From assembly GCF_017305435.1 (NCBI RefSeq), contig NZ_JAFKIP010000002.1, forward strand, positions 582,758 through 646,757: 64,000 bases of DNA. The letters run 5' to 3'. The position numbers were made by a program, and so were the translations under genes. This DNA comes from Microbacterium sp. GTDB lineage: Bacteria; Actinomycetota; Actinomycetes; Actinomycetales; Microbacteriaceae. Below are positions 43,448 to 53,266 of the stretch, piece by piece. Positions within the stretch are counted from its first letter, which is position 1. Each line of letters starts with the position of its first letter. The notes under the pieces were generated by a model. It was not told the origin of the DNA. It did not search any database and saw only the letters and a program-made list of their open reading frames with translations.

Positions 43448-44358
43448 TGACCACCACCCGAAGCGCCCCGACGAAGATCCGCGCATCCGCGCCCCTCGGG
43501 ACGGGGACACACGGTGACCGGAAACCCGGCCCGATGATCTTCCTCATCCTGCTGTGGCTGTCGCTGCTTGTCGCGTTCGGCGTGCTCGCGACTCTTCTGG
43601 TCACGATCCTGATGGACGGGTGGGGGAAGCTGTCCCTGCAACTGTTCACCAACTACCCATCCGCCACCCCGGAAACAGCGGGCGCCCGCCCTGCCATCCT
43701 CGGGTCCGCCTGGGTGATCGCGACCACCGCGGTGCTGACACTGCCGCTGGGGATCGCCGCGGCAATCCACCTCGAAGAGTTCGCCGACAAGAAGCGCTGG
43801 TTCAACCGGCTCATCGAACTGAACGTGCAGAACCTCGCCGCCGTCCCCGCCATCATCTACGGCCTGCTTGCCCTCGGATTCCTCAGCCTGCTACAGGTGC
43901 AGAACAAGAACATCGTCATCGGCGGCGCACTAGCGCTATCGCTACTGATCCTTCCCGTCATCATCATCTCCACCCGAGAAGGGTTGCGGTCCGTACCGAA
44001 CGAGATCCGCGACGGGTCCCTCGCGCTCGGTGCGACGAAGTGGCAGACCGTGTGGCGGCAGGTGCTTCCGGCGTCCGTGCCCAGCATCGCCACCGGCTCA
44101 ATCCTCGCTCTCTCCCGCGCACTTGGGGAAGCGGCACCACTGTTGGTGCTCGGAGCGCTGGTCTACATCACGTTCGACCCGAACGGGCTCATGAGCGGGT
44201 ACACCACCCTCCCTATCCAGATCTTCAACTGGACCGGTCGTCCTCAGGAGGGCTTCCACGAGCTTGCCGCGGCCACCAGCGTGCTCCTCCTCGGCGTTCT
44301 GCTCCTGATGAACGCCCTCGCCATCTTCATCCGCAACAAGTACCAGAAACGGTGGTAG
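43447..44358 (+). CDS. pstA: Phosphate ABC transporter permease PstA
   Basis: 303 residues with six helices. The EAA-like loop includes [20 protein letters not shown], and the family segment [17 protein letters not shown] is present. The ATG overlaps the pstC stop (TGATG), so the two permeases are made together. Confidence 0.92.
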   Translation: MTTTRSAPTKIRASAPLGTGTHGDRKPGPMIFLILLWLSLLVAFGVLATLLVTILMDGWGKLSLQLFTNYPSATPETAGARPAILGSAWVIATTAVLTLPLGIAAAIHLEEFADKKRWFNRLIELNVQNLAAVPAIIYGLLALGFLSLLQVQNKNIVIGGALALSLLILPVIIISTREGLRSVPNEIRDGSLALGATKWQTVWRQVLPASVPSIATGSILALSRALGEAAPLLVLGALVYITFDPNGLMSGYTTLPIQIFNWTGRPQEGFHELAAATSVLLLGVLLLMNALAIFIRNKYQKRW

Positions 44359-44360
44359 CC

Positions 44361-45226
<866 letters not shown>

Positions 45227-45230
<4 letters not shown>

Positions 45231-45928
45231 GCACCCTCACGAACCCAGTGGTCGGATCGGCACGCGTCGTCGTGCTGTCCACCGACCCGCACGTGGTTCG
45301 AGGAACCGTCGCCGAATTCCGCCACTTCGGTGCGTCACTAATCCGGCGAACCGACATCATCAGCGCGCTGACGGAGTTGATCCGCGACCCGCACACGATC
45401 CTGCTGGTGTCCTCTGACGTGGCCTGCCAAGACATCGCCGCCGTCCTGGAACTGTCGATCGCCACCAGCAAATCAACGGTGCTGTTCGGAATACATCCCT
45501 CCACCGGGATCGCCACAGTAGATACCGCGATCGCCGCCGGCGTGGGCGGCGTCGTCGACCTTCCCCTCACCCCCGAACGCCTCGCGTCCGCGCTGCGACA
45601 GCTGCCCCCCGCATCCGTGGAGGTGCCGAGCACGGTCGCGGTGGGCGCGCTGCTGGTCGACACGGACCGGCACCGGGTCGAGCTGTACGGCACACCCATC
45701 ACGACCACCCCGAGAGAGTTCGACATCCTGCTGGCATTGGCAATGTCCCACCCGCGGATCGTCACACTCGACGAGCTCGCAGACACGCACGGCGGTGGAA
45801 CACAACGGCAAGCATCCATCAGGGTCATGGTCGCGGGTCTCCGGTCGCGGTTCGCCGCGCTCACGGGCGCCCCGAGGGACGCGGTGATCGAAACCCACCG
45901 CGGCATCGGCTACCGACTGGCCGCGTGA
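45227..45928 (+). CDS. Orphan response regulator with degenerate receiver domain
   Basis: 233 residues. The N-terminal receiver-like domain (about 12-120) lacks the usual signature: the third strand reads ILLVSSD, the acidic pair is reduced, and the lysine loop is VVDLPLTPE without K. The OmpR/PhoB winged helix (about 135-232) is well conserved ([20 protein letters not shown], then [11 protein letters not shown]). No kinase is nearby. It overlaps pstB by 4 bp and probably controls pst or ars genes without phosphorylation. Its last 19 bp overlap the convergent arsC-type gene. Confidence 0.82.
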
Positions 45929-46875
45929 GACGTCATCCCCATCTCGGCCAGAAGATCCTCAACGTGCCCTCGGATCTGGTCACGAACCACCCGCAGCCCC
46001 TCGTCGTCGAGGGCGAGCGGATCCTCAAGATCCCAATCCATGTAGCGGCGACCGGGGTACACCGGGCACGCATCCCCGCACCCCATCGTTACCACGAAGT
46101 CCGCGGCCTGCACGACCTCGTCCGTCAACGGCTTCGGATACTCGTCAGAGAGAGGAACACCCACCTCGGCGAGAGCATCAACGACTCGAGGGTGGACCGC
46201 GTCGGCTGGCTGCGACCCCGCGGTGCGCACATGGACACGATCGCCCGCGAGATACCGCAGATACGCGGCCGCGATCTGCGAACGCCCGGCATTCTGAACA
46301 CAGACGAACAGCACCTCAGGCGTGCCGCGAAGCACCAGACCCTGCGCCGACGCCAGAGCGTCAAGACGATCAGCGGCATATCGTGCCGTCAACGAGGGCA
46401 AATGCTTCCGCACCCGGGCTCTCTGACTGAGCAGCAGGTAGCTCTCCACGACATACTGCGACACCGTCTCGCTACTGAACGTGGAAGCGAACCGGTACGA
46501 CAAATCATGCGCGACCGTCGCGATCGCCGCCGGCAACACGGCAACGGTCGGAGCGGTGTCGGGTTCGGGCAGGGCCGGCATATCACCCACCAACAAACGC
46601 CCGAAACGCACCCACGATGCCGCCGGCAACACGTGTGCCCCCACCTCGTCAGTGCGCACGATGTTCACGGCCAACAACCGGGCAATCGCGTCCTCCACCT
46701 CGATAGCCGGAACATGCAGCAACGAGGAGAGCACGTCGGCCGGAGCACCCGCGGCCAGAGCACTCAGCACCCGCAACGTAAGCAGATCGCCGAGCACTGC
46801 GGCCTGCGCGGCACGTTCCTGCGCGGCATCGTCATCCAGCGGGCGCCCGACACGGTGCCGCGCACGCTCGATCAC
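45910..46875 (-). CDS. ArsC-type arsenate reductase with N-terminal winged-helix-like and helical extension
   Basis: 321 residues. About 1-100 is a helical/winged-helix-like region (AAVLGDLLTLRVLSALAAGA), about 115-185 is a three-helix domain (SSETVSQYVVESYLLLSQRA), and about 190-321 is LMW-PTP-type ArsC. It has P-loop CVQNAGRS and the second redox motif MGCGDACP, plus YMDWDLEDP. The three-helix extension is also seen at 48612-49262 and 47226-48146 and is a known feature of actinobacterial ArsC relatives. Coupled to arsR upstream by a 4-bp overlap, and tail-to-tail overlap with the response regulator. Confidence 0.88.
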   Translation of the reverse strand: MIERARHRVGRPLDDDAAQERAAQAAVLGDLLTLRVLSALAAGAPADVLSSLLHVPAIEVEDAIARLLAVNIVRTDEVGAHVLPAASWVRFGRLLVGDMPALPEPDTAPTVAVLPAAIATVAHDLSYRFASTFSSETVSQYVVESYLLLSQRARVRKHLPSLTARYAADRLDALASAQGLVLRGTPEVLFVCVQNAGRSQIAAAYLRYLAGDRVHVRTAGSQPADAVHPRVVDALAEVGVPLSDEYPKPLTDEVVQAADFVVTMGCGDACPVYPGRRYMDWDLEDPLALDDEGLRVVRDQIRGHVEDLLAEMGMTSHAASR

Positions 46876-47192
46876 CGCAGCAGATCCTCGATCGCGCTAC
46901 GCCGAGACGGAACCACCGAAAGCCACACGTACTTCCCCTCCGGCTCACGGACCAGGAGACCGTCATCCACAAGGATGCGCACGTGGTGGGTGACCGTCGG
47001 CTGCCGCAACCCCAGGGCGTCGGTCAGTTGCTTTACGGTTGCACGCCCAGACTCCGAGTCCAAAATGACGCTCAACATCTGCAACCGCGTCGGATCTGCC
47101 ACCGCTCGCAGCGTCCGAGCGAGATCTTCCGCGGCGGAGCGGCCGAGCGGTGCGCTCGCACCTGCTGCGGGGCTGCCGTGGGAAGAGGTCAC
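46872..47192 (-). CDS. arsR: ArsR-family regulator (second module)
   Basis: 106 residues. Winged helix with TLRAVADPTRLQMLSVILDS and LGLRQPTVTHHVRILVDDG. The CVC motif of classic ArsR is absent (no cysteine at all in the chain), so metalloid sensing must use other residues or be indirect. GTG 47192 follows a -10-like TAGGAT by 6 bp, giving a leaderless message. It is divergent from the ArsR-ArsC fusion. Confidence 0.88.
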   Translation of the reverse strand: MTSSHGSPAAGASAPLGRSAAEDLARTLRAVADPTRLQMLSVILDSESGRATVKQLTDALGLRQPTVTHHVRILVDDGLLVREPEGKYVWLSVVPSRRSAIEDLLR

Positions 47193-47198
47193 ACTGTG

Positions 47199-47227
47199 AT
47201 CCTACCTGAAGATAGACTTTCATCTAT
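47199..47227. promoter_or_regulatory. Overlapping divergent leaderless promoters with ATAGA-N6-TCTAT operator
   Basis: The leftward -10 TAGGAT is at 47204-47199 (6 bp from GTG 47192) and the rightward -10 TAGACT is at 47213-47218 (7 bp from ATG 47226). The operator ATAGA-CTTTCA-TCTAT (47212-47227) covers the rightward -10 and the start codon. With only 33 bp between the two genes, one bound repressor would block both. Confidence 0.65.
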
Positions 47228-48146
47228 GGATGCGGTGGTGTCGGACGCGACCCGAACCGCGTCCGTTCTTGCTGACCCTACCCGTATGGCGCTCTTGCGA
47301 CTGATGTCGACGGCCGATACCGGCCGAGTCCTCGTAGGAGAGACCTCGCGAATCCTCGGCCTGCGGCAGCCGACCGTCAGTCATCACATGAGGCGGTTGA
47401 TGGATGAGGGGATCGTGACCCGCCAGCCCGAGGGTCGGCGCACGTGGTACGCCATCGCCCCGCCTCATCGTGACAGGGTCACCGCACTGCTTTCCCTTGC
47501 GGACCAGCGACCCTCTGCGCCGCCGGATCTGGACCGCGTGGTGGGTGATCTTCTCGTGCGGTTTCACGGCACCCTGACCCGTGAAAAGGTGCGAAGGGTC
47601 GTGTCCGACGCTCATACACGTCTCTCCGAGTCAACGCCGCACCACCTCTTGGCCTCCCGCACCGCCACCTTTGCCATCGAACGGATTGAAGCATCCCTGA
47701 AAAACCGGCTCCATCGCGACCCCGACGTCACCGTGCTCTTCGTGTGCGTACAGAACGCCGGACGGTCGCAGATCGCCGCGAGCGTCCTCCGCCGGCTCGC
47801 CGGCCCTCACATCCGCGTGCATACAGCGGGATCTGCGCCGGCAGACGATGTGCGATCATCCATCATCACCGTGCTCGACGAAGTCGGCCTCTCGCTCGAT
47901 GGTGAGTTCCCCAAACCCCTCACCACCGAAGTCCTCGAGGCGGCCGACATCGTCGTCACGATGGGGTGCGGCGACATCTGCGTGCCCCGAATCGGCGCAA
48001 CGCACCTCGACTGGGACATTCCCGACCCCGCTGGGCTCTCTCTGACAGAACTCAGAACCATCCGCAACGACATCGACCTTCGCGTGCGCGATCTCCTACC
48101 GCGCCTCAAAAAGGGTGAGTCACTTGCCGTTCACTCGGCGTTGTAG
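47226..48146 (+). CDS. ArsR-ArsC fusion: winged-helix sensor joined to arsenate reductase
   Basis: 306 residues. The ArsR-type winged helix is at about 5-90 (SVLADPTRMALLRLMSTADT, LGLRQPTVSHHMRRLMDEG), followed by a three-helix segment (about 100-155, GTLTREKVRRVVSDAHTRLS) and an ArsC domain (about 170-306, CVQNAGRS and MGCGDICVP). The second redox motif has Ile-Cys-Val in place of Ala-Cys-Pro. It could sense its own substrate or product state. Start ATG 47226 lies inside an operator; the mRNA is predicted leaderless. Confidence 0.88.
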   Translation: MDAVVSDATRTASVLADPTRMALLRLMSTADTGRVLVGETSRILGLRQPTVSHHMRRLMDEGIVTRQPEGRRTWYAIAPPHRDRVTALLSLADQRPSAPPDLDRVVGDLLVRFHGTLTREKVRRVVSDAHTRLSESTPHHLLASRTATFAIERIEASLKNRLHRDPDVTVLFVCVQNAGRSQIAASVLRRLAGPHIRVHTAGSAPADDVRSSIITVLDEVGLSLDGEFPKPLTTEVLEAADIVVTMGCGDICVPRIGATHLDWDIPDPAGLSLTELRTIRNDIDLRVRDLLPRLKKGESLAVHSAL

Positions 48147-48154
48147 TCTGATAC

Positions 48155-48170
48155 ATAGATGATCCTCTAT
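48155..48170 (+). promoter_or_regulatory. ATAGA-N6-TCTAT operator upstream of arsC
   Basis: ATAGA-TGATCC-TCTAT, fourth copy of the motif, lies 8 bp after the fusion-gene stop and 28 bp before the arsC start. It marks an internal promoter for arsC and the following genes. Confidence 0.65.
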
Positions 48171-48198
48171 GCTTCGAGGACACGAAAGAGAGTCCACC

Positions 48199-48615
48199 AT
48201 GTCTGATACCCCCACTGTTCTGTTCGTGTGCGTGCACAACGCCGGTCGCTCGCAAATGGCCGCCGGCTACCTCCGCGAGCTCGCGCAAGGACGCATCCAG
48301 GTCCTCTCCGCCGGATCCGCCCCCAAGGACCAGATCAACCCAGTCGCCGTCGAGGCCATGGCCGAAGAGGGCATCGACATCACAGGCAACACCCCGAAGG
48401 TTCTGACCGTCGAAGCCGTCAAAGAATCCGACGCCGTGATCACGATGGGCTGCGGAGACGCCTGCCCGATCTTCCCCGGTAAGCGGTACGAGGACTGGGA
48501 GCTGGACGACCCCGCCGGTCAGGGCATCGACGCTGTCCGCCCGATCCGCGACGAGATCCGCCGACGCGTGGAAACGCTCATCGAAGAGCTCCTCCCCGCC
48601 CGTGGTGTCGCATGA
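48199..48615 (+). CDS. arsC: Arsenate reductase, LMW-phosphatase type
   Basis: 138 residues from ATG 48199. P-loop CVHNAGRS (Cys13), second redox motif MGCGDACPIFPGKRYEDW. This is the stand-alone ArsC with the additional cysteine pair typical of thioredoxin- or mycoredoxin-linked enzymes. It overlaps the next gene by 4 bp. Confidence 0.94.
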   Translation: MSDTPTVLFVCVHNAGRSQMAAGYLRELAQGRIQVLSAGSAPKDQINPVAVEAMAEEGIDITGNTPKVLTVEAVKESDAVITMGCGDACPIFPGKRYEDWELDDPAGQGIDAVRPIRDEIRRRVETLIEELLPARGVA

Positions 48616-49262
48616 CCTGGCAGAAAGGGCAAGACGCTCTGCTCTCCGCGGACTCAGTACTGCACCGCGCCGCGGAACGTCTCACTGCCCAATTCACCGG
48701 CATGGTGGGAGCGGAAACGGTCGAACGCGTCGTTTTCGAGTCCTACACCGCACTCGCCCGCACGGCGACCGTCACCACCCACCTGCCATCACTGGCCGAG
48801 AAGTTCTCCCGCGACCGACTCACCGCGCTGGCACAGTCCCGCGGCTTCATCCCCAAGCCCGTCCCGGAAGTGCTCTACGTGTGCGTACAAAACTCCGGTC
48901 GCTCCCAGATGGCCGCCGCACTCACCCGTCACCTCGCCGGCGACCGAGTGCACGTCCGCTCCGCCGGTTCACAGCCCGGCCAAGGCATCCTCCCCGTCGT
49001 GGTCGAAGCGTTGGCGGAGCTGGGGATCGACGTGAACGAAGAGTTCCCTAAGCCTCTCACCGATGACGTCGTCCGTGCAGCGGACGCCGTGATCACCATG
49101 GGCTGCGGCGACGCGTGCCCGATCTACCCCGGCAAGAGATACCTCGACTGGGACCTCACCGACCCCGCAGATCTCGACATCGTGGCCGTCCGCGAAATTC
49201 GGGACGACGTCCAAGCCCGAGTGCAGCAGCTACTTTCCGAACTGACCACCGCGACAGCGTAG
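48612..49262 (+). CDS. ArsC-type arsenate reductase with three-helix N-terminal domain
   Basis: 216 residues. The N-terminal three-helix domain (about 12-80, GAETVERVVFESYTALARTA) precedes an ArsC domain with CVQNSGRS (Cys about 95) and MGCGDACPIYPGKRYLDWDL. This domain order is that of the Corynebacterium ArsC1'-type proteins, linked to mycothiol. ATG overlaps arsC stop (ATGA). It is a third full reductase in the second ars module. Confidence 0.92.
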   Translation: MTWQKGQDALLSADSVLHRAAERLTAQFTGMVGAETVERVVFESYTALARTATVTTHLPSLAEKFSRDRLTALAQSRGFIPKPVPEVLYVCVQNSGRSQMAAALTRHLAGDRVHVRSAGSQPGQGILPVVVEALAELGIDVNEEFPKPLTDDVVRAADAVITMGCGDACPIYPGKRYLDWDLTDPADLDIVAVREIRDDVQARVQQLLSELTTATA

Positions 49263-49274
49263 GAGGACAGCCTG

Positions 49275-50651
49275 ATGCACCTTGTAGCGATCGGCGGAAG
49301 CGACGCCGGCATCTCCACCGCCCTGCGCGCCCGCGAACTCGACCCCTCCGTCGACGTCACCGTCGTAGTCGCAGACGCCTACCCGAACTTCTCCATCTGC
49401 GGCATCCCCTACTACTTCTCCCGCGAAGTGCAGCCCTGGCAGTCCCTCGCCCACCGCACGCACGCCGACCTCGAAGCCACCGGCATGAACCTGCGCCTGG
49501 ACACCCTCGCCACCGGCATCGACGTCGACGGCCGCACGCTCACCGTCCGCGACGCGGCCGGCACCGAATCGACGATCGCGTACGACGAGCTCATGGTCGG
49601 CACCGGAGCATCTCCGTCCACCGCCGGCATCGCCGGCCTTGACCAGCTCGGCCCCGACGACGGCGTGCACCTGCTGCACTCGATGGGCGACACCTTCGCC
49701 CTGGAGCGCTACCTCGACAAGCACCAGCCCGAAACCGCGATCATCGTCGGCGCCGGCTACGTCGGCCTCGAAATGGCCGAAGCCCTCACCGTCCGCGGCC
49801 TGCACGTCACCCAGCTCCAACGCGGTCCCGAAGTGCTCTCCACCCTCGACCCCGAACTGGGCTCCCTCGTCCGCGACGAACTCACCCGCCACGGCGTCGA
49901 CGTCCTCACCGGAACCCGCATCGAAGCTGTCACCCGCGACGCTGGCCGCCTCACCGTGACCGGCACCCGCGACGGTGACACTTTCTCCCGCAGCGCCGAC
50001 CTCGTGCTCGTGGTCGTTGGTGTCCGCCCCAACACCAGCCTGCTCACCGCGGCTGGCGCGACCACGGGCGCGGGTAGTGCGGTCGTCGTCGACGAGCACA
50101 TGCGCACTGGCCTGCCGAACGTGTGGGCAGCCGGAGACGGCGTGGTCACCCACCACCGCCTCCTCGGCGTCACCTACCTGCCCCTCGGCACCACCGCACA
50201 CAAGCAGGGTCGTGTCGCGGGGGAGAACGCAATCGGCGGAGACGCCCGTTTTGCCGGGAGTCTTGGCACGCAGGTCGTGAAGGTTTTCGACCTCGTGGCC
50301 GCCCGCACGGGCCTCCGCGATCACGAGGCTGCAGCCGCCGACTATGCCCCACACAGTCACACTGCGATCGCGGACGACCACAAGCGTTACTACCCCGGAG
50401 CCACTCCCATCAGCATCCGCATCACCGGAGACACTCGCGACGGCCTCCTCCTCGGGGCGCAGCTCGTCGGCACCCGCGGCGCGGAAATCTCCAAGCGCGT
50501 AGACACCTACGCCACCGCCCTGCACCACGGCATGACCGTGGCCGGAATGAGCGACCTCGACCTCTCCTACACGCCCCCGCTCGGCTCCCCGTGGGATGCC
50601 GTGCAGATGGCAACACAGGCATGGGAGCGCGAGGCGCGTGTAAGCGCCTAG
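49275..50651 (+). CDS. CoA-disulfide-reductase-like FAD-dependent pyridine nucleotide oxidoreductase
   Basis: 458 residues. The FAD motif is IGGSDAGISTALRARELDP (near residue 5), the single active-site cysteine is in NFSICGIPYY (about 40-48), the NAD(P) motif is IIVGAGYVGLEMAEAL, and the FAD-binding GD box is VWAAGDGV. This is the single-Cys CoADR/NADH-oxidase/polysulfide-reductase class. It probably keeps a thiol reduced for the neighbouring ArsC enzymes. It follows the ArsC gene by 12 bp. Substrate uncertain. Confidence 0.88.
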   Translation: MHLVAIGGSDAGISTALRARELDPSVDVTVVVADAYPNFSICGIPYYFSREVQPWQSLAHRTHADLEATGMNLRLDTLATGIDVDGRTLTVRDAAGTESTIAYDELMVGTGASPSTAGIAGLDQLGPDDGVHLLHSMGDTFALERYLDKHQPETAIIVGAGYVGLEMAEALTVRGLHVTQLQRGPEVLSTLDPELGSLVRDELTRHGVDVLTGTRIEAVTRDAGRLTVTGTRDGDTFSRSADLVLVVVGVRPNTSLLTAAGATTGAGSAVVVDEHMRTGLPNVWAAGDGVVTHHRLLGVTYLPLGTTAHKQGRVAGENAIGGDARFAGSLGTQVVKVFDLVAARTGLRDHEAAAADYAPHSHTAIADDHKRYYPGATPISIRITGDTRDGLLLGAQLVGTRGAEISKRVDTYATALHHGMTVAGMSDLDLSYTPPLGSPWDAVQMATQAWEREARVSA

Positions 50652-50715
50652 CCGCGCACCGCGGAGTCGAATCAACGAGCCCACCTAATAGGTGCGCGAA
50701 GGTCGCAGATGAATG

Positions 50716-52830
50716 TCAGACCCGCACGAATGTTGAGCGAGAGATTGGCTTTTCGGTAAGTCGCCGCAGCGCAGGGGGGCGGCGCGCTGCACGGACGCCG
50801 TTGAGGATCACGATGACTTCGGCGACCTCGTGCACCAGGACCACACCGGCGAGGCCGAGGACGCCGAAAAGGGCGAGAGGGAACAAAACGATGATGATCG
50901 CAAGGGCCAGCCCGATGTTGGTGGTCATGATCCGCCGGCCTCGCTTGGCGTGATCGAGCGCCCCGGGGATCAAGCGGAGGTCGTGGCCGGTGAAGGCGAC
51001 ATCGGCAGATTCGATCGCTGCGGCGGAGCCCTTCACGCCCATCGCGATCCCGACCGTCGCCGTAGCAAGGGCGGGGGCGTCATTGACGCCGTCGCCAACC
51101 ATCGCTGTCGGACGGGATGCGACGAGGGCGACGATCGCGTCGGTCTTGTCCTTGGGCAGTTGCTCGGCCCGGACGTCCGTGATGCCGGCTTCCTGGGCGA
51201 TCGCGCGGGCGGTGCGGTCGTTGTCGCCGGTCAGCATGATGGTCTCGATGCCTTGATCGTGCAGCATCCGTACGGTCTCGGCGGATTCTGGACGCAACTC
51301 GTCTCGCACCCCAATGAGTCCTGCGGTCTGCCCGTCCGTTTCGACAACGACCACGGTCATGCCCTGGGCGGCCATGGTGTCGGCAGCGACGCGGAGCTTG
51401 CCGGGGTTGAGCCAGCGGGCGTTGCCGACGCGAATGACACGGCCGTTGACGTGGCCGCTGATGCCGTGGCCTGCCTCTTCGGTCACGTTCATCGCAGCAG
51501 TATTTCCGGGTGCGGCGGCGATGATGGCGGCCGCGAGCGGGTGCGTGCTGGTGGCCTCGACGGCTGCCGCCCAGACGAGGAGGTCGTCACGGGCGGTCTC
51601 GGCGGCGGGTTGCACGTCGACGACGGTTGGCTCGTTGCGGGTGAGGGTGCCGGTCTTATCCAGCGCCACGGCGCGGATCGTGCCGAGCTGCTCGAACGCC
51701 TCGCCGGACTTGATCACGACACCGAACTTCGAGGCCGCACCGATCGCGCTGATGACCGTGACGGGCACCGCGATTGCCAGGGCGCATGGAGACGCGGCGA
51801 CCAAGACGACAAGGGCTCGTTCGATCCACGTCCACGGGTCGCCAACGAGCACACCGAACAGGGCAACCAAGGCCGCGAGGATCAGCACGGCCGGGACGAG
51901 GGGGCGGGCGATGCGGTCAGCGAGGCGTGCCCGGTCGCCCTTGTGGGCGTGTGCTTGCTCGACGAGCGCGACGATCTGAGTGAGGGAGTTGTCCCGTCCG
52001 TCTGCGGTGGCCTCGATCCGGAGGGTTGCAGACCCGTTTACCGAGCCGGCGATGACCGGGTCGGCGGGTCCGACCTCCAATGGAATGGATTCGCCGGTGA
52101 CCGCTGAAGTGTCGAGACTCGACTGGCCCTCCACGACGACGCCGTCTGTGGCGATCCGTTCGCCGGCGCCGACGACGAGGATGTCCAGTTCACGGACGTC
52201 GGCTGCGGGGATGGTGAAATCGCCGCCCAGGCGGGAGACCCGCACGGTGTCGGGAATGAGGGAGAGGAGCGCGCGGAGGCCTTCTTTGGCTTGGTCCATT
52301 GCCCGGTCTTCGAGAGCTTCGGCGAGGGAGAACAGGAACGCCAGCGCGGCGGCTTCGCCGACGTGGCCAAGCAGCACCGCGCCGACCGCGGCGATCGTCA
52401 TCAGCAGCCCGACGCCGAGGCGGCCGCGCAGCAACCGTCGGATGGCACCGGGGACAAACGTGTACGCGCCCGCGACCAGGGCGATTGCCTGGAGGATCAG
52501 GGCCGGGATCGGAACCCCGGTCCATTCGAGGATGTATCCGGCGAGGAGGAAAACGCCCGCGATCGCGGAGGGCAGCAGCGCGGTGTCCCGCCACCACGGC
52601 GGACGCACCTCGATCTCTTCCGCATCCTTGTCTACAGGGGAGGCGGGGTCTGGTCCGCAGCATGCGTCGCCGTCTTCATGCTTTCGCGCCGCGACGTGAG
52701 CACGGCCTGTTGTGTGGGTGTCGTCGGGGCCGCAGCAGATGTCACCGGTGGTAAGCGGGCGGGTCAGTTCGATCCGGCGCACCGTGCTGGTCTTGCGTGG
52801 CTCGTCGGGACCGCAGCATTCCTCGCTCAC
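50716..52830 (-). CDS. Soft-metal P1B-type ATPase with triple CCGPD N-terminus
   Basis: 704 residues. The first about 65 residues carry three CCGPD motifs (EECCGPDE, DICCGPDD, DACCGPDP), with no HMA domain. The core has TGES, SPCALAIAVP in the sixth helix, DKTGTLTRN, STHPLAAAI and [11 protein letters not shown]; a late helix reads VLVHEVAEVIVILNG, with HE in the place expected for P1B-4. SPC plus HE fits P1B-4 (Co, Zn, Cd) rather than CPC Cu pumps. It is coupled by a 4-bp overlap to the CmtR-type sensor, so cadmium or lead is the likely inducer. Confidence 0.9.
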   Translation of the reverse strand: MSEECCGPDEPRKTSTVRRIELTRPLTTGDICCGPDDTHTTGRAHVAARKHEDGDACCGPDPASPVDKDAEEIEVRPPWWRDTALLPSAIAGVFLLAGYILEWTGVPIPALILQAIALVAGAYTFVPGAIRRLLRGRLGVGLLMTIAAVGAVLLGHVGEAAALAFLFSLAEALEDRAMDQAKEGLRALLSLIPDTVRVSRLGGDFTIPAADVRELDILVVGAGERIATDGVVVEGQSSLDTSAVTGESIPLEVGPADPVIAGSVNGSATLRIEATADGRDNSLTQIVALVEQAHAHKGDRARLADRIARPLVPAVLILAALVALFGVLVGDPWTWIERALVVLVAASPCALAIAVPVTVISAIGAASKFGVVIKSGEAFEQLGTIRAVALDKTGTLTRNEPTVVDVQPAAETARDDLLVWAAAVEATSTHPLAAAIIAAAPGNTAAMNVTEEAGHGISGHVNGRVIRVGNARWLNPGKLRVAADTMAAQGMTVVVVETDGQTAGLIGVRDELRPESAETVRMLHDQGIETIMLTGDNDRTARAIAQEAGITDVRAEQLPKDKTDAIVALVASRPTAMVGDGVNDAPALATATVGIAMGVKGSAAAIESADVAFTGHDLRLIPGALDHAKRGRRIMTTNIGLALAIIIVLFPLALFGVLGLAGVVLVHEVAEVIVILNGVRAARRPPALRRLTEKPISRSTFVRV

Positions 52831-53189
52831 AGTGCGGCTCCCGTGGTGTCGCAGCAGAATGGCACGTCGCAGTTCTGGTCGGTGCAGGGTGCGCCGTCGT
52901 CGTAAGCGAGCACGGTGTCCACGAGCATCGAGATTGCGCGGGTCAGATGCGGGTCCGCGATCTCATATCGGGTCTGGCGTCCTTCCGGGGTCGCGACCAC
53001 GATGCCGCAACCGCGCAGACACGCGAGATGGTTGGAGACGTTCGTCCGCGTCAGGGCCAGCGACTCCGATAACCGGGCAGGGTACCCGGGGGCTTCGAGA
53101 AGCTCCAGGAGAATCCGGGAGCGGGTCGGATCTGCCAGCGCGCGGCCGAGACGGTTCATCACATCAAGACGAGACGCAAGGGTCAGCAT
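52827..53189 (-). CDS. cmtR: CmtR-type ArsR/SmtB metal sensor (copy 2)
   Basis: 120 residues from ATG 53189. Winged helix NRLGRALADPTRSRILLELL and TRTNVSNHLACLRGCG with the Cys-x3-Cys pair, and C-terminal APCTDQNCDVPFCC. -10 TATAGT lies exactly 6 bp upstream, so it is leaderless. It controls the P1B ATPase that follows with ATGA overlap. In M. tuberculosis, CmtR likewise regulates a neighbouring P-type ATPase. Confidence 0.9.
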   Translation of the reverse strand: MLTLASRLDVMNRLGRALADPTRSRILLELLEAPGYPARLSESLALTRTNVSNHLACLRGCGIVVATPEGRQTRYEIADPHLTRAISMLVDTVLAYDDGAPCTDQNCDVPFCCDTTGAAL

Positions 53190-53201
53190 CGGCTGACTAT
53201 A
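53182..53201 (-). promoter_or_regulatory. CmtR copy 2 promoter and operator
   Basis: The palindrome GTCAGC-ATCG-GCTGAC (53182-53197) spans the start codon. The -10 TATAGT (53201-53196) overlaps its edge. Position and core TCAG/CTGA match the sites of the other two CmtR genes. Confidence 0.6.
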
Positions 53202-53266
53202 CACCTGATAGTGTTTGATGGTCGACTATTCCGATTCCCTGATCTCCGAGCATAGGAACGTCCGCA

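Noticed and set aside
50682-50694. CACCTA-A-TAGGTG palindrome between two convergent genes as a bidirectional terminator
   Set aside because: The stem is short (6 bp), AT-containing and without a T-run; not strong enough to call.
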